64,000 nt of DNA from Akkermansiaceae bacterium. GTDB lineage: Bacteria > Verrucomicrobiota > Verrucomicrobiia > Verrucomicrobiales > Akkermansiaceae. The notes under the pieces are model-generated. The model had not been told where the DNA came from, ran no database searches, and was given only the letters and a program-made list of their open reading frames with translations. The position numbers and the translations under genes were made by a program. The stretch covers positions 1-64,000 of the forward strand of contig JAPKDJ010000005.1 of the NCBI GenBank assembly GCA_026421245.1, in the 5' to 3' direction. The stretch's first letter is position 1; every line of letters begins with the position of its first letter. Below are positions 43,586 through 51,987 of the stretch, in pieces.

Positions 43586-44767
43586 CTACTTGAGCTCTTT
43601 GATTCGCACGTTGCGATACCAGATGCGTTTGGCTTCATCCTGGAAGCTGATGTAGCCTTCGGCGAGACGGTCTTTCATGTCTGTCTTACTGAGATCGAGG
43701 TCTTGAATGAGTTCGCCGTTGAGGACGACTTTCAGGTGGCTGTCTTTCAGGGCGATGGTGTAGCGATTCCACTCGCCGGCGGGTTTGACCGCCATTGTTT
43801 TGGGGGCTGAGGTGCGGATGACTCCGCCGCAGTCGTGGTGGCCGAATTTCTTTTTCCCATGAGTGTCGAGGATCTGGACTTCGAAGCCGCTTGCGACGTG
43901 GTCGTTGAGATCGCCGATGCGCATGAAGACGCCGGAGTTGCCTGTGGCGTTAAACTTAAATTCGAGATCTAATTCGAAGTTCCCGTATTTACGGTCGGTG
44001 GTGAGGTAGTCGGAGTAGCGTTTCCAGCCGCTTTCGCCGGGGCGGGGTTTGAGGGTGATGACGTTGTCTTTTTCGACGACCCAGTTCCCGTTAGTTTTCC
44101 AGCCGGTGAGGTCTTTGCCGTTGAACATTTCGACGAAGTCCGAGTCTTCTTTGATTTCTCGGATACTGATGTCCTTGTATTCGACGTGCATGTCCTGACC
44201 ACCGTGGAGTTGGAGACCGAAGTGGCCCTTAAGGCGGCCTTTGTCGTTGGTGAGTTTTGAGGAAACGACGCCATTGATTTTGATTTCGATATCGCGACCG
44301 ACCGCGCGGAGTTCGAGAGTGGTCCATTCGCCGGGTTTGTAGGCACGCTTTTCGGTCACTTTCTTGGAGGGTTGGTTTACCCAGGCGCGTCCGCCGGTTT
44401 CATAAAGGCCACCGGTTTCTTGGGTGGTGTCGATCTCGACCTGGAAGCCGTTGACGCTGACATTGCTTTTGACACGTTCGGAGCGGAAATAGAATCCGCT
44501 GTCGCCGGAGTGGACGCGGAATTTGGCGGTGGCGACGAAGTCGGAGTATTGCTTTTCTGAGAGGAGCATGCCGTGTCGCTTTTCGCTCTTGGGACTCTTT
44601 CCGACGATCGCTCCGTTTTCGACCGTCCAAGCCCCACCGGGGAGAGCGGTCCAACCGCCGAGTGATTTTCCGTCGAAGAGGGGAGTGCTTTTTTGATCTT
44701 CGGCCTGAGCGAGAGGCGTGAGCAAAAGGGAGTAGGCAGCGATGAAGAGTCGTCCTGATGTTTGCAT
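43586..44767 (-). CDS. Secreted protein with two DUF1080 domains
   Basis: After the signal peptide (MQTSGRLFIAAYSLLLTPLAQA) there are two copies of the 3-keto-disaccharide hydrolase fold. The first runs from STPLFDGKSLGGWTAL to VEYKDISIREIKE, and the second from FVEMFNGKDLTGWKTNGNW to IWYRNVRIKELK. Each has the SGxxFR strand (DSGFYFRSE; NSGVFMRIG) and the FEVxI strand (FQVEID; FEVQILD). The second domain keeps the HHDCGGVI segment typical of the family. The total of 393 residues equals two normal domains. Probable operon with the downstream sulfatase, linking desulfation and sugar processing (inference). Confidence 0.9.
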   Translation of the reverse strand: MQTSGRLFIAAYSLLLTPLAQAEDQKSTPLFDGKSLGGWTALPGGAWTVENGAIVGKSPKSEKRHGMLLSEKQYSDFVATAKFRVHSGDSGFYFRSERVKSNVSVNGFQVEIDTTQETGGLYETGGRAWVNQPSKKVTEKRAYKPGEWTTLELRAVGRDIEIKINGVVSSKLTNDKGRLKGHFGLQLHGGQDMHVEYKDISIREIKEDSDFVEMFNGKDLTGWKTNGNWVVEKDNVITLKPRPGESGWKRYSDYLTTDRKYGNFELDLEFKFNATGNSGVFMRIGDLNDHVASGFEVQILDTHGKKKFGHHDCGGVIRTSAPKTMAVKPAGEWNRYTIALKDSHLKVVLNGELIQDLDLSKTDMKDRLAEGYISFQDEAKRIWYRNVRIKELK

Positions 44768-44998
44768 GTTGGGAGAGACTACTCCCTTGAGAACACCGTT
44801 TCTGTCACCAAGATCGAATCTCTGGTTGCTCCCTTCGACTAGGATTTGGCTTTCGTGGAGCTTGAGTAGATGACTACGCTAAGTGCTCTTGTAAGTAGAC
44901 AGAGGACAATTGTTCCAGATGTCAGCCAACATTAGCCCCATGATGACGTTCCCAGGGCTCTGCCACTCAGTGGGAGTGACGAAGCGGAAAAATTTAAG

Positions 44999-45121
44999 CT
45001 AGAGGATAAATCGGAACTCGGGAAGCGAGGTCATTTTTCTCGGAAAGAGCACAAGAAGGATGAAGGGAAGTTGGACGAACAATCCGGAAATGAGAAACCA
45101 CGGAATGAGTCGGGATTGCAT
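44999..45121 (-). CDS. Possible small membrane peptide (40 aa)
   Basis: An ATG-started frame encodes MQSRLIPWFLISGLFVQLPFILLVLFPRK and a short tail ending FRFIL. One hydrophobic span is clear. It lies 75 bp after the stop of the upstream sulfatase on the same strand. It could be a real small protein or the end of a lost membrane-protein gene. No family is recognised. Confidence 0.28.
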   Translation of the reverse strand: MQSRLIPWFLISGLFVQLPFILLVLFPRKMTSLPEFRFIL

Positions 45122-45195
45122 GATCGGAGGAGACCTTCGTCGGAGAATGCGAAGGCCTGGAGAAGTGGGGGTGAAATAAGCGTGAAAATATTCAG

Positions 45196-46626
45196 CTACT
45201 TCTGATTCCAAAGTGGATACGGATCGTGGAGACGTTCCATTTCGACTTTGAGGAGGGCTTCCATTTCGGCGAGTTTTTTGGCGTGAGCGGGGTCCTCGGC
45301 GAAGTCAGTGAGTTTGGGATCTTTTTTACCGTGTTCGGAGAGAAACTCGTTGGGGTTCTCTTTGAGATTGAAGAGTTGGGTTTCGCGGACGGTGCCGTCG
45401 AGGACGTCGAATTTCACGAGCTTCCAGTCGCCTTTTCTGACGGCGCGCATCCCAGGCTTGGTGCCTCCGGCGTAGACTCCGAAGAGGGTGTCGCGGACGG
45501 TCTTCTTTTCGCCAGTGAGAACGGGTTTGAAACTCGTGCCTTCGTTGGTCGCGGGGGCTTTGATTCCGGCGAGATCGCAGAGAGTGGCGAGAGTGTCCAT
45601 GAGGTAGATGTTGCCCTGCACACGGCCTTTCTTGATGCCGGGGCCGGTGACGATGTAGGGGACGCGCCAGGTGTGCTCATAGAGGTTTTGTTTCCCTTGG
45701 AGTCCGTGGCGGCCGATGGCCATGCCGTGGTCGGAGGTGTAGATGATGTAGGTGTTGTCGAGTTCCCCCATCGCTTCAAGTTTTTTGAGGACTTGACCGA
45801 TTTGGATGTCGATGTTTTCGGAGCAGGCGAATTCGCGGCCGAGTTCGTTGCGGATGGTGGCTTCATCGCGGTTCTTCCAAACGCCAGGAACTGAGACTTC
45901 GTCACGAAGACTCGGGTGGCCGTGGGAGAAGGGATGCTTTTCGAGGTAGTTGATCGGGAGGGCGGGTTGCTTCGGGTCAAGGGCGGGGAGGGAGTTTTTG
46001 TCGCGATGGTTCTTGGCTCCGTATTTAGAGAGGAGCTCGGGCTTGCCGTTTCGCTCGTCATGAGGGTGGGAGAAGCCGAAGTAGATGAGGAAGGGCTCCT
46101 CGGTTTTTTGGGACTCGCGGCCATTGAGGTAGTCGAGAACCTGCTGGCCGTGCCAGTGGGAGCCGGTTTCATCGGTGCCGCCGCGTTTGGTAGCGTCTTT
46201 GATAATTTTAAATTCCTTGTTTGCCAGTGGGTAGCTGTTTCCCCGCTTGCAGGTGCGCATGGTCTCATAACCGGCCTGATTGAAAATAGCAGGGAGGGTT
46301 TGAGGGGTGGGCTGAGCTGTGCGGTTCTTCTTATTGGAAGGGTTTCTTTTTTGTTTTTTTGGAATTTTCCAGATGCTTTGACCGGTCATGATCATCGTCC
46401 TGGAGCACGTGCAGACCGCTCCGCTCCATGAGCCCATGTGGTAAGAGCCATCGAAAACGAGGCCATTCTTGGCAAGGCGGTCGATATTTGGGGTGTCGAG
46501 GGGGGACTTGGGATTGTAAATCTTCAGATCGAAGGGCGACTGGTCGTCGGCGATGATGAAAAGAAAGTTGGGCTTCTTGGCGAAAGCCAGCGAAGTGAGA
46601 GCGAAGAGGAGGACAAGAATCGTCAT
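45196..46626 (-). CDS. Secreted sulfatase with CTCSR site
   Basis: Signal peptide MTILVLLFALTSLAFA, then FLFIIADDQSPFDLKIYNP and the active-site segment GAVCTCSRTMIMTGQSIW at about residue 72. YTSDHGMAIGRHGLQGKQNLYEHTWRVP supplies the metal-binding and neighbouring residues. The motif has Cys in place of the usual Pro (CTCSR). The length of 476 residues is complete and all other core elements are present, so this looks like a real enzyme and not a pseudogene. Formylglycine generation on this variant is uncertain. Another sulfatase gene lies upstream beyond a terminator, so this gene has its own promoter. Confidence 0.92.
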   Translation of the reverse strand: MTILVLLFALTSLAFAKKPNFLFIIADDQSPFDLKIYNPKSPLDTPNIDRLAKNGLVFDGSYHMGSWSGAVCTCSRTMIMTGQSIWKIPKKQKRNPSNKKNRTAQPTPQTLPAIFNQAGYETMRTCKRGNSYPLANKEFKIIKDATKRGGTDETGSHWHGQQVLDYLNGRESQKTEEPFLIYFGFSHPHDERNGKPELLSKYGAKNHRDKNSLPALDPKQPALPINYLEKHPFSHGHPSLRDEVSVPGVWKNRDEATIRNELGREFACSENIDIQIGQVLKKLEAMGELDNTYIIYTSDHGMAIGRHGLQGKQNLYEHTWRVPYIVTGPGIKKGRVQGNIYLMDTLATLCDLAGIKAPATNEGTSFKPVLTGEKKTVRDTLFGVYAGGTKPGMRAVRKGDWKLVKFDVLDGTVRETQLFNLKENPNEFLSEHGKKDPKLTDFAEDPAHAKKLAEMEALLKVEMERLHDPYPLWNQK

Positions 46627-46664
46627 ACCCTGAGCGGTAACGAAATCCCGAATCTTCGGCGATC

Positions 46665-46704
46665 ACAAAAAGAATCGGGACACGAACTTGGTCGTGTCCC
46701 GATT
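46665..46704 (-). terminator. Intrinsic terminator between two sulfatase genes
   Basis: On the minus strand AATCGGGACACGA, loop ccaagt, and the perfect complement are followed by CTTTTTGTG. It lies 33 bp after the stop of the sulfatase at 46737. Confidence 0.92.
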
Positions 46705-46736
46705 GAAATGGAAAGAGTGGGTCTGTGTGTGTTTAC

Positions 46737-48368
46737 TTATTTCGTCCGTGGACGAAATTCCGCCTTTGTTTTCACGCTCGTCGTGCTGCGCATTTTGGTT
46801 TGCCACTCCTTGGGCTTTGTGGGGAGAACGGTGTCGTCTCCGTAACCCTCCTGCAAGGAAATGAGCTGCTTGCGAATGTCTTCGATGAGTTCCTTTTTCT
46901 CGGGGTTTCCGTAGAGGTTCGTTAATTCGTCGGGATCTGTTTTGAGATCGTAGAATTCCCACTCGCCGAACTCATAGAAGTTGATGAGTTTGTAGCGATC
47001 GGTCCGGATGCCGTTGTGGCGGGGAACCTGGTGGTAGGAGGGATACTCGTAGTAGTGGTAGTAGATGGATTTTCTCCAATCGGTGGGCTTGTTTCCTTTG
47101 AGGAGTGGGACGAGCGATTGGCCTTGCATGTCGGAGGGAATTTTAGCTCCCGCCATGTCGAGAAAGGTCTGCGCATAGTCGAGGTTTTGGACCAAGTCGG
47201 TGTTGCGTGATCCGGGCTTGATGACGCCGGGCCAAGAAACGATGAGGGGCATTTTGAGGGACTCCTCATACATCCAGCGTTTGTCATACCATCCGTGGTC
47301 GCCGATGTAGAAGCCCTGGTCGGAGGAGTAAACGAAGATGGTGTTGTCGGCGAGGCCCTCGTCTTCAAGGGTTTTGCGGAGGCGGGCGAGGTTTTCATCG
47401 ACGCCCTTAATGCTGCGGAGGTAGTTCTTGGCGTAGCGTTGGAATTTCCAGCGGACGAGGTCGCGGCCGGTGAGCTTGGCTTCGCGGAAGGCCTTGTCCT
47501 TGGGCCCGTAGGCCGCGCGCCAAACTTTGAGTTGTTCCGGAGTCATGCGCTTCATGTTGTTGTAAGCGGAGCGGTCTTCGCTGGGGCGCCGTTGTTTTGG
47601 AATCTCAAGATCGGGTGTTAGGTCGGTGAAGAGGTCGTGGTCGAGATACATGTGGCGATCGATTTCCATCTCCTGATGCTGCGCGGGAATGCGGCCTTCG
47701 TATTGGTCGAAAAGGGTGGTGGGCTCGGGGATTTCAATGTCGTCGTAGAGATGCAGGTGGCGCAAGGCGGGCATCCAGGTCCGGTGCGGAGCTTTGTGTT
47801 GGCACATGAGCATGAAGGGCTTACCGAGTGCTTTTGATTCTTTGACGAACTCGATGGCCATGTCGGTGACAATGTCGGTGCAGTATCCCGGCATAATCTT
47901 GCGACCTTCGGGGGTCAGCATGGCAGGATTGTAGTAATCGCCTTGTCCGGGAAGGACGGCCCACGAATCGAACCCTTGGGGTTTCCCTTTGAGGTGGGAC
48001 TTGCCGTAGAGAGCGGTGTGATAGCCGGCGGCACGGAGAATTTTCGGGAAGATTTGTTGTTTCCAATCGAAGCTGTTCCCGTTGTTCATAAAGCCGTTTT
48101 TGTGGCTGTGTTTGCCACTCATAATGACAGCGCGGGAAGGGCCACAGATCGAGTTGGTGCAGAAGGAGTTTTCAAAGAGCATGCCGTCGGCCGCAAGCTT
48201 GTCGATTTCCGGGGTGGGGTTGACGGATTTGAGCCAGCCGTTGTAGGCGCCGATGGCGTGGGGTGCGTGGTCGTCGGTGAAGAAAAAGACGATGTTGGGA
48301 GCCTTCTTTTTTTCGCTTGTTTGAGCGAAGGCTACAAGGGGTACCAGGAGGAAGAAGAGGAACTTCAT
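46737..48368 (-). CDS. Secreted sulfatase, N-acetylglucosamine-6-sulfatase-like (CGPSR)
   Basis: A 543-residue S1 sulfatase with signal peptide MKFLFFLLVPLVAFA. IVFFFTDDHAPHAIGAYNG, formylglycine site ICGPSRAVIMSGKHSHKNGF at about residue 75, LYGKSHLKGKPQGFD, and YSSDQGFYIGDHGWYDKRWMYEESLKMPLIV are visible. These fit the S1 group that includes glucosamine-6-sulfatase. The canonical Pro is present. A Lys-rich tail ends the protein. It is divergent from the nucleotidyltransferase-kinase fusion by about 65 bp. Confidence 0.93.
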   Translation of the reverse strand: MKFLFFLLVPLVAFAQTSEKKKAPNIVFFFTDDHAPHAIGAYNGWLKSVNPTPEIDKLAADGMLFENSFCTNSICGPSRAVIMSGKHSHKNGFMNNGNSFDWKQQIFPKILRAAGYHTALYGKSHLKGKPQGFDSWAVLPGQGDYYNPAMLTPEGRKIMPGYCTDIVTDMAIEFVKESKALGKPFMLMCQHKAPHRTWMPALRHLHLYDDIEIPEPTTLFDQYEGRIPAQHQEMEIDRHMYLDHDLFTDLTPDLEIPKQRRPSEDRSAYNNMKRMTPEQLKVWRAAYGPKDKAFREAKLTGRDLVRWKFQRYAKNYLRSIKGVDENLARLRKTLEDEGLADNTIFVYSSDQGFYIGDHGWYDKRWMYEESLKMPLIVSWPGVIKPGSRNTDLVQNLDYAQTFLDMAGAKIPSDMQGQSLVPLLKGNKPTDWRKSIYYHYYEYPSYHQVPRHNGIRTDRYKLINFYEFGEWEFYDLKTDPDELTNLYGNPEKKELIEDIRKQLISLQEGYGDDTVLPTKPKEWQTKMRSTTSVKTKAEFRPRTK

Positions 48369-48433
48369 TTGGCGAAGCTAGAGAAGTGAGAAAGACTTGT
48401 CGAGCGGAGGTGACATGATTGACTCTGGGCACG

Positions 48434-49504
48434 ATGGTGAAGGTTTTCGTTTCCGGTTGTTATGATATTCTGCATGCGGGGCATTTGCAGTTTTTTGAAG
48501 AGGCGAGTGCTTTGGGCGATTATTTGACGGTGTCTTTTGCGAATGAGAGGATTCTTTGGAAACATAAGGAGCGGAGGCCGTCGTTGCCGGATGAGCACAA
48601 GATTGCGCTCCTGAGGTCGCTTGAAATGGTGGATGAGGTGGTGGCTGGGGACGGAGAGGTGAAAGGGTTGGATTTTGAGCCGATTTTTCGTGAGCTGAAG
48701 CCGGACATTTTGGCGGTGACGGAGGATGACCAATATGGGGAGATTAAGGAAAAGCTGTGTGCGGAGCTGGGATGCCGGTATGTGCGGCTTCCCAAGACCC
48801 CGCCGAAGTTTGAGCCGGTCTCGACGACCGAGATCCGAAATCGGGTGAGTGGGCAGGTGGAGGCTCCTCTGCGGGTGGATTTTGGTGGCGGGTGGTTGGA
48901 CGTCCCGGCCCATGCGCGGGAGGGCGGGGTTATCGTCAATTGTGCGATATCGCCGAAGGTGAGTTTGAAAAATTGGCCGTATGAGAAGAAGGCAGGGCTT
49001 GGAGGAAGCGGTGCGTGGGCGCTCTTGAATGGTCGTGATCCGGTGCAGGCGGAATTGGATCTTGGTGTGGGTTGGCAGGATCCGGCGGTGATCCGGGAGA
49101 CGGGGGTGTGTGTTTGGAAGAGTGGTCCGCGGCCAAAATTGGACTTTAAGAGGGATGGGTCGTTTTTAGCAGGAAAGATGGCGCTTTTATGGACAGGGAG
49201 TCAGCATGACACTCCGGGGTCGGTTGATTTTGAACGTGCCTACGACCTCATCGAGAAGGCAGGGGCAACGGCCAGGGAAGCTGTGATGGAGGAGTCGGTC
49301 AGCCGATTGGCCGAGGCAATCGCGATGTCTTATGACGTGCAGTTACAAGAGGGGATGGAAGAACTTGCGGAGGTGCCCGGGAGTGTGGGGAAGAAATACT
49401 GCGGAGGGGGACACGGCGGATATGCGCTCTATCTTTTTGAATCACGGGAAGACCGTGATTTGGCATCTGGTTTAAGACCAATTGAGCCATGGTGTGATCG
49501 CTGA
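48434..49504 (+). CDS. Fused cytidylyltransferase-like and GHMP kinase-like protein
   Basis: From the ATG at 48434 the first 130 residues form a nucleotidyltransferase of the glycerol-3-phosphate cytidylyltransferase or HldE C-terminal type: VFVSGCYDILHAGHLQFFEEA carries the HxGH motif, and STTEIRNRV the STTxxI motif. The rest is GHMP-kinase-like: PLRVDFGGGWLDVPAHAREGG, the phosphate loop AGLGGSGAWALLNG, and the C-terminal CGGGHGGYALYLF. The kinase part is only about 220 residues, shorter than a usual GHMP kinase of about 330, so its activity is uncertain. The combination suggests phosphorylation and nucleotide activation of one sugar, such as a heptose or fucose-like sugar (inference). The substrate is unknown. 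Confidence 0.82.
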   Translation: MVKVFVSGCYDILHAGHLQFFEEASALGDYLTVSFANERILWKHKERRPSLPDEHKIALLRSLEMVDEVVAGDGEVKGLDFEPIFRELKPDILAVTEDDQYGEIKEKLCAELGCRYVRLPKTPPKFEPVSTTEIRNRVSGQVEAPLRVDFGGGWLDVPAHAREGGVIVNCAISPKVSLKNWPYEKKAGLGGSGAWALLNGRDPVQAELDLGVGWQDPAVIRETGVCVWKSGPRPKLDFKRDGSFLAGKMALLWTGSQHDTPGSVDFERAYDLIEKAGATAREAVMEESVSRLAEAIAMSYDVQLQEGMEELAEVPGSVGKKYCGGGHGGYALYLFESREDRDLASGLRPIEPWCDR

Positions 49505-49591
49505 GAGATCGACAGGGGGATCTTTTTCCGAGTAGAGCCTCTCTTCAAGATGAGCGATGTTTAAAAAAATATCAAGAAACAGTCGCTGTTC

Positions 49592-49675
49592 ATGGGGGCA
49601 CTGGGGGTGGCCGTTTTTCTGGGGAGGAATTTTATCGAAAGGAAGATTAGTTCGGTGAACAAACGGATCAACTAG
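49592..49675 (+). CDS. Possible small membrane peptide, perhaps 5'-truncated by a stop codon
   Basis: The frame MGALGVAVFLGRNFIERKISSVNKRIN (27 residues) looks like a short hydrophobic helix plus basic tail. In the same frame upstream lies ATG at 49550, MSDV, TAA, then KNIKKQSLF. The longer 41-codon version (about 40 residues if the TAA were sense) would be a plausible small protein interrupted at codon 5. Either a tiny protein or a decayed one; chance cannot be excluded. Confidence 0.25.
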   Translation: MGALGVAVFLGRNFIERKISSVNKRIN

Positions 49676-49741
49676 GCGAGCGCGGCTTCGTTGCGAGTGA
49701 AGACAGACTTACGCAGTGTGGAGCGATCAAATTGGCGGAGA

Positions 49742-50194
49742 TTAGTTTCCAGGGCGGGTGAGGGTCATGGTGCCCTTATCTCCATTTCCGCGGTAACGAA
49801 CGCCGAACTTCACTGGATTGGCGTCCCCGTCCATTGCATAGGTGCCGAAGTTGTTCGGAAGGGTCATTGTTCCTTTCAATGGTAGGTTGCCGTTGCGCTT
49901 TAGCGTGGCGGGGATTTGATGGTTATAGTCGCCAAATTTAAGAATTCCCCAACCGGCCCGGTAGCGAAAATTCCAAAGAGCAGGATTTTCCTCATCCTGC
50001 GAAACCATGCACCAAAGCGGACCGTGATGGCCGTTAATTTCACTTTTCCAAGTTCCTTTCCAAGGGCCGGATGGGGTGGAGGCAGGTTTGGTGAATTGGT
50101 TGAAAACATTCGTGGCGGCCCGAAAATCGCCCGAGTAACTGGAGCATGAGGCCAGTAGAACAGAAGTCAGAATTCCAAGCCACGCGAGTTTCAT
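49742..50194 (-). CDS. Small lipoprotein of unknown function
   Basis: The ATG at 50194 begins MKLAWLGILTSVLLASC, a lipoprotein signal with lipobox LASC. The mature part of about 134 residues reads WKGTWKSEINGHHGPLWCMV, NFRYRAGWGILKFGDYNHQI and GTYAMDGDANPVKFGVRYRGNGDKGTMTLTRP. It is beta-rich, like a lipocalin-type or DUF-type barrel. The start is four bases from the chdC stop, so the genes are probably coupled. No specific family is recognised. Confidence 0.72.
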   Translation of the reverse strand: MKLAWLGILTSVLLASCSSYSGDFRAATNVFNQFTKPASTPSGPWKGTWKSEINGHHGPLWCMVSQDEENPALWNFRYRAGWGILKFGDYNHQIPATLKRNGNLPLKGTMTLPNNFGTYAMDGDANPVKFGVRYRGNGDKGTMTLTRPGN

Positions 50195-50198
50195 CTTC

Positions 50199-51029
50199 TT
50201 ACAGGCAAGTGCGCTTGAAAAGTTCGTTAAGAGGCAGTTGCATGCCGATGTAGAAGTCACCAAAGTCGGCGTAGCGGGCCGAGACTTCATCGAAGCGCAT
50301 TTCGTAAACGATGTTTTTGATTTCGAGTGTGTCCTTGGCGAGGAGGGTGACGCCCCATTCGTGCTCGTCGAGGCCGGTGGAGCCGGTGATGAGTTGGAGG
50401 ATTTTTCCGGCATATCTGCGGCCGGTCTTGGCGTGGCCCTTCATGAGCTTGGCGCGCGCGTCGTGCTCGAGCGAATACCAGTTGTAGTCGTCATGCGGAG
50501 CCCGGCGTTTGGACATGGGGTAGAAACAGATTACAGGCCAGTCCGGAAGGACCGGATACATACGGTGTTTCAAGTAATGAACCATGCGCTCATCGAATTC
50601 CTTTAAGGCGGCCTCGAACTCCTCGCTGCCTTCGGTCAGACCGTCTTCACCAATGAGGGTGTCTTTGCCATACTGCTCACTGGAGGTGGTGTATTCCGAA
50701 CGCTCGGTTTGTGAGAGATAATAGTAAGTGGGGTTGAGGACATCGGGTCCGAGTCCCAAAGTGAGCCGTTTCTCGAAGGCGGTGGCGTCATGCAGATCGG
50801 GAGTGAGGAGCATGAATCCAATGTCGGCCTTTGGCGTGGCAACCGCGAAAATGAGAAGCTGGGTGTCCGGATGTGAGCGGATTTCCTGAACTAATTCGGT
50901 GAGGTCGGTTTTGGCTTGGCGCTGTTCGCTCCCTGAAAGCATGGACCACTGGCCGTGGTCGATGGAGTAATACAGGTGTATGACATGCCAGCCTTCGGCG
51001 GGCACAAGAGGAGTCGGGGAATCGGACAT
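50199..51029 (-). CDS. chdC: Coproheme decarboxylase (HemQ/ChdC), chlorite dismutase family
   Basis: ChdC converts coproheme to protoheme in the coproporphyrin-dependent heme pathway. The 276-residue protein begins with the N-terminal ferredoxin-like half (GWHVIHLYYSIDHGQW). FAVATPKADIGFMLL and PVICFYPMSKRRAPHDDYNWY, including the conserved YPMSKxR, come next. LMKGHAKTGRRYAGKILQLITGS follows, with the His that normally serves as heme ligand in this segment. The final strand region VYEMRFDEVSARYADFGDFYIG matches the family. Neighbours are a membrane-anchored protein upstream (8 bp gap) and a lipoprotein downstream (4 bp gap). Confidence 0.92.
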   Translation of the reverse strand: MSDSPTPLVPAEGWHVIHLYYSIDHGQWSMLSGSEQRQAKTDLTELVQEIRSHPDTQLLIFAVATPKADIGFMLLTPDLHDATAFEKRLTLGLGPDVLNPTYYYLSQTERSEYTTSSEQYGKDTLIGEDGLTEGSEEFEAALKEFDERMVHYLKHRMYPVLPDWPVICFYPMSKRRAPHDDYNWYSLEHDARAKLMKGHAKTGRRYAGKILQLITGSTGLDEHEWGVTLLAKDTLEIKNIVYEMRFDEVSARYADFGDFYIGMQLPLNELFKRTCL

Positions 51030-51037
51030 GGGTCTTT

Positions 51038-51874
51038 CTAGTTGTCTTTAGAGGAGGCGGAAATTCGGGCCTTCACGAGTGGGTCGGAATCTGAATCGAT
51101 GTTGTTGCTCTCGATGATGGCAAGGGACCAGGGAGCAATGTCCTCGTTCGCGTAGGCATGAATGCGGGAGGGATTATTAAAGCCCGAAGTGGAGTTGATT
51201 ACGATTTCATCGCTGTCATTGCGGGAAAATTTTCCGTTTACCACCGAAAGGTTGATGGTGTCTCCGATGAGGTTTTGATCACCATCACGGAAGGACACCT
51301 GAAGGGTGGTCGAGGCGCCTTCGGACAGTTTGATCCGGGCGCAGGGAATAAGATTGGAATCAATCACCACTCCGACATCGGTCTCGTCTCCGGAACGAAC
51401 TGGTTTTCGCCACCAAGTTTCAACTGTTTCAATGGTGACGTCTTCTCCTTTGATTGGAAAGTCTTCGATGAATTTGACGAGTTCTCCTTCGGGGGCATCG
51501 TGATAGAAGAAGGAAATTCCCCATGCAAACGCGCCCACGAGGCAAGCGATTACCGCAATGAGGCTGATTTTTTCGACCGTCGAGACGGTGGTGGCTTCCT
51601 TTCTCGATTCATTGATACCGACGAGCTTGGGTTTGGTCGGGCGTGCTGGGCGCTCCTCTATGGCTTTCTCTTCAATAGGGTCATCATCAAGGTCACCGAT
51701 ATTAGCTTTTTCCGACTTTTCCTTTTTGGGAGGATCTTCGATCCGCTTGTCGCCGTCCTCTTTTCCCTCCTCTTCAGGCGCTTCCCCGGAAACCTCCCGG
51801 TTGAGATCATCGTCGCCGAGATCCCAAAAATCATCGTGAGTTTCGTTTTTGGAGTTGGAGGACTTGTTGCTCAT
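51038..51874 (-). CDS. Acidic single-span membrane protein of unknown function
   Basis: The N-terminal 95 residues are highly acidic and low-complexity (DDFWDLGDDDLNREVSGEAPEEE). One transmembrane helix (ISLIAVIACLVGAFAWGISFFY) and a C-terminal beta-rich domain of about 150 residues follow (VETWWRKPVRSGDETDVGVVIDSNLIPCARIKL). The topology is cytoplasmic tail then periplasmic domain, or the reverse. It is first in an apparent operon with chdC and the lipoprotein. No family is recognised; the operon suggests a link to heme or the envelope (inference). Confidence 0.68.
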   Translation of the reverse strand: MSNKSSNSKNETHDDFWDLGDDDLNREVSGEAPEEEGKEDGDKRIEDPPKKEKSEKANIGDLDDDPIEEKAIEERPARPTKPKLVGINESRKEATTVSTVEKISLIAVIACLVGAFAWGISFFYHDAPEGELVKFIEDFPIKGEDVTIETVETWWRKPVRSGDETDVGVVIDSNLIPCARIKLSEGASTTLQVSFRDGDQNLIGDTINLSVVNGKFSRNDSDEIVINSTSGFNNPSRIHAYANEDIAPWSLAIIESNNIDSDSDPLVKARISASSKDN

Positions 51875-51987
51875 AGTTGGTGTGCAAAGAGATAATCACC
51901 GGAGGGGGCTCTTGAAAAGCGTGAATCAAGGGAGGAAAAAGTGATTGCATCTTTCGGGGAGGGAGCGAACAGTTTGCTCAACAAGCC

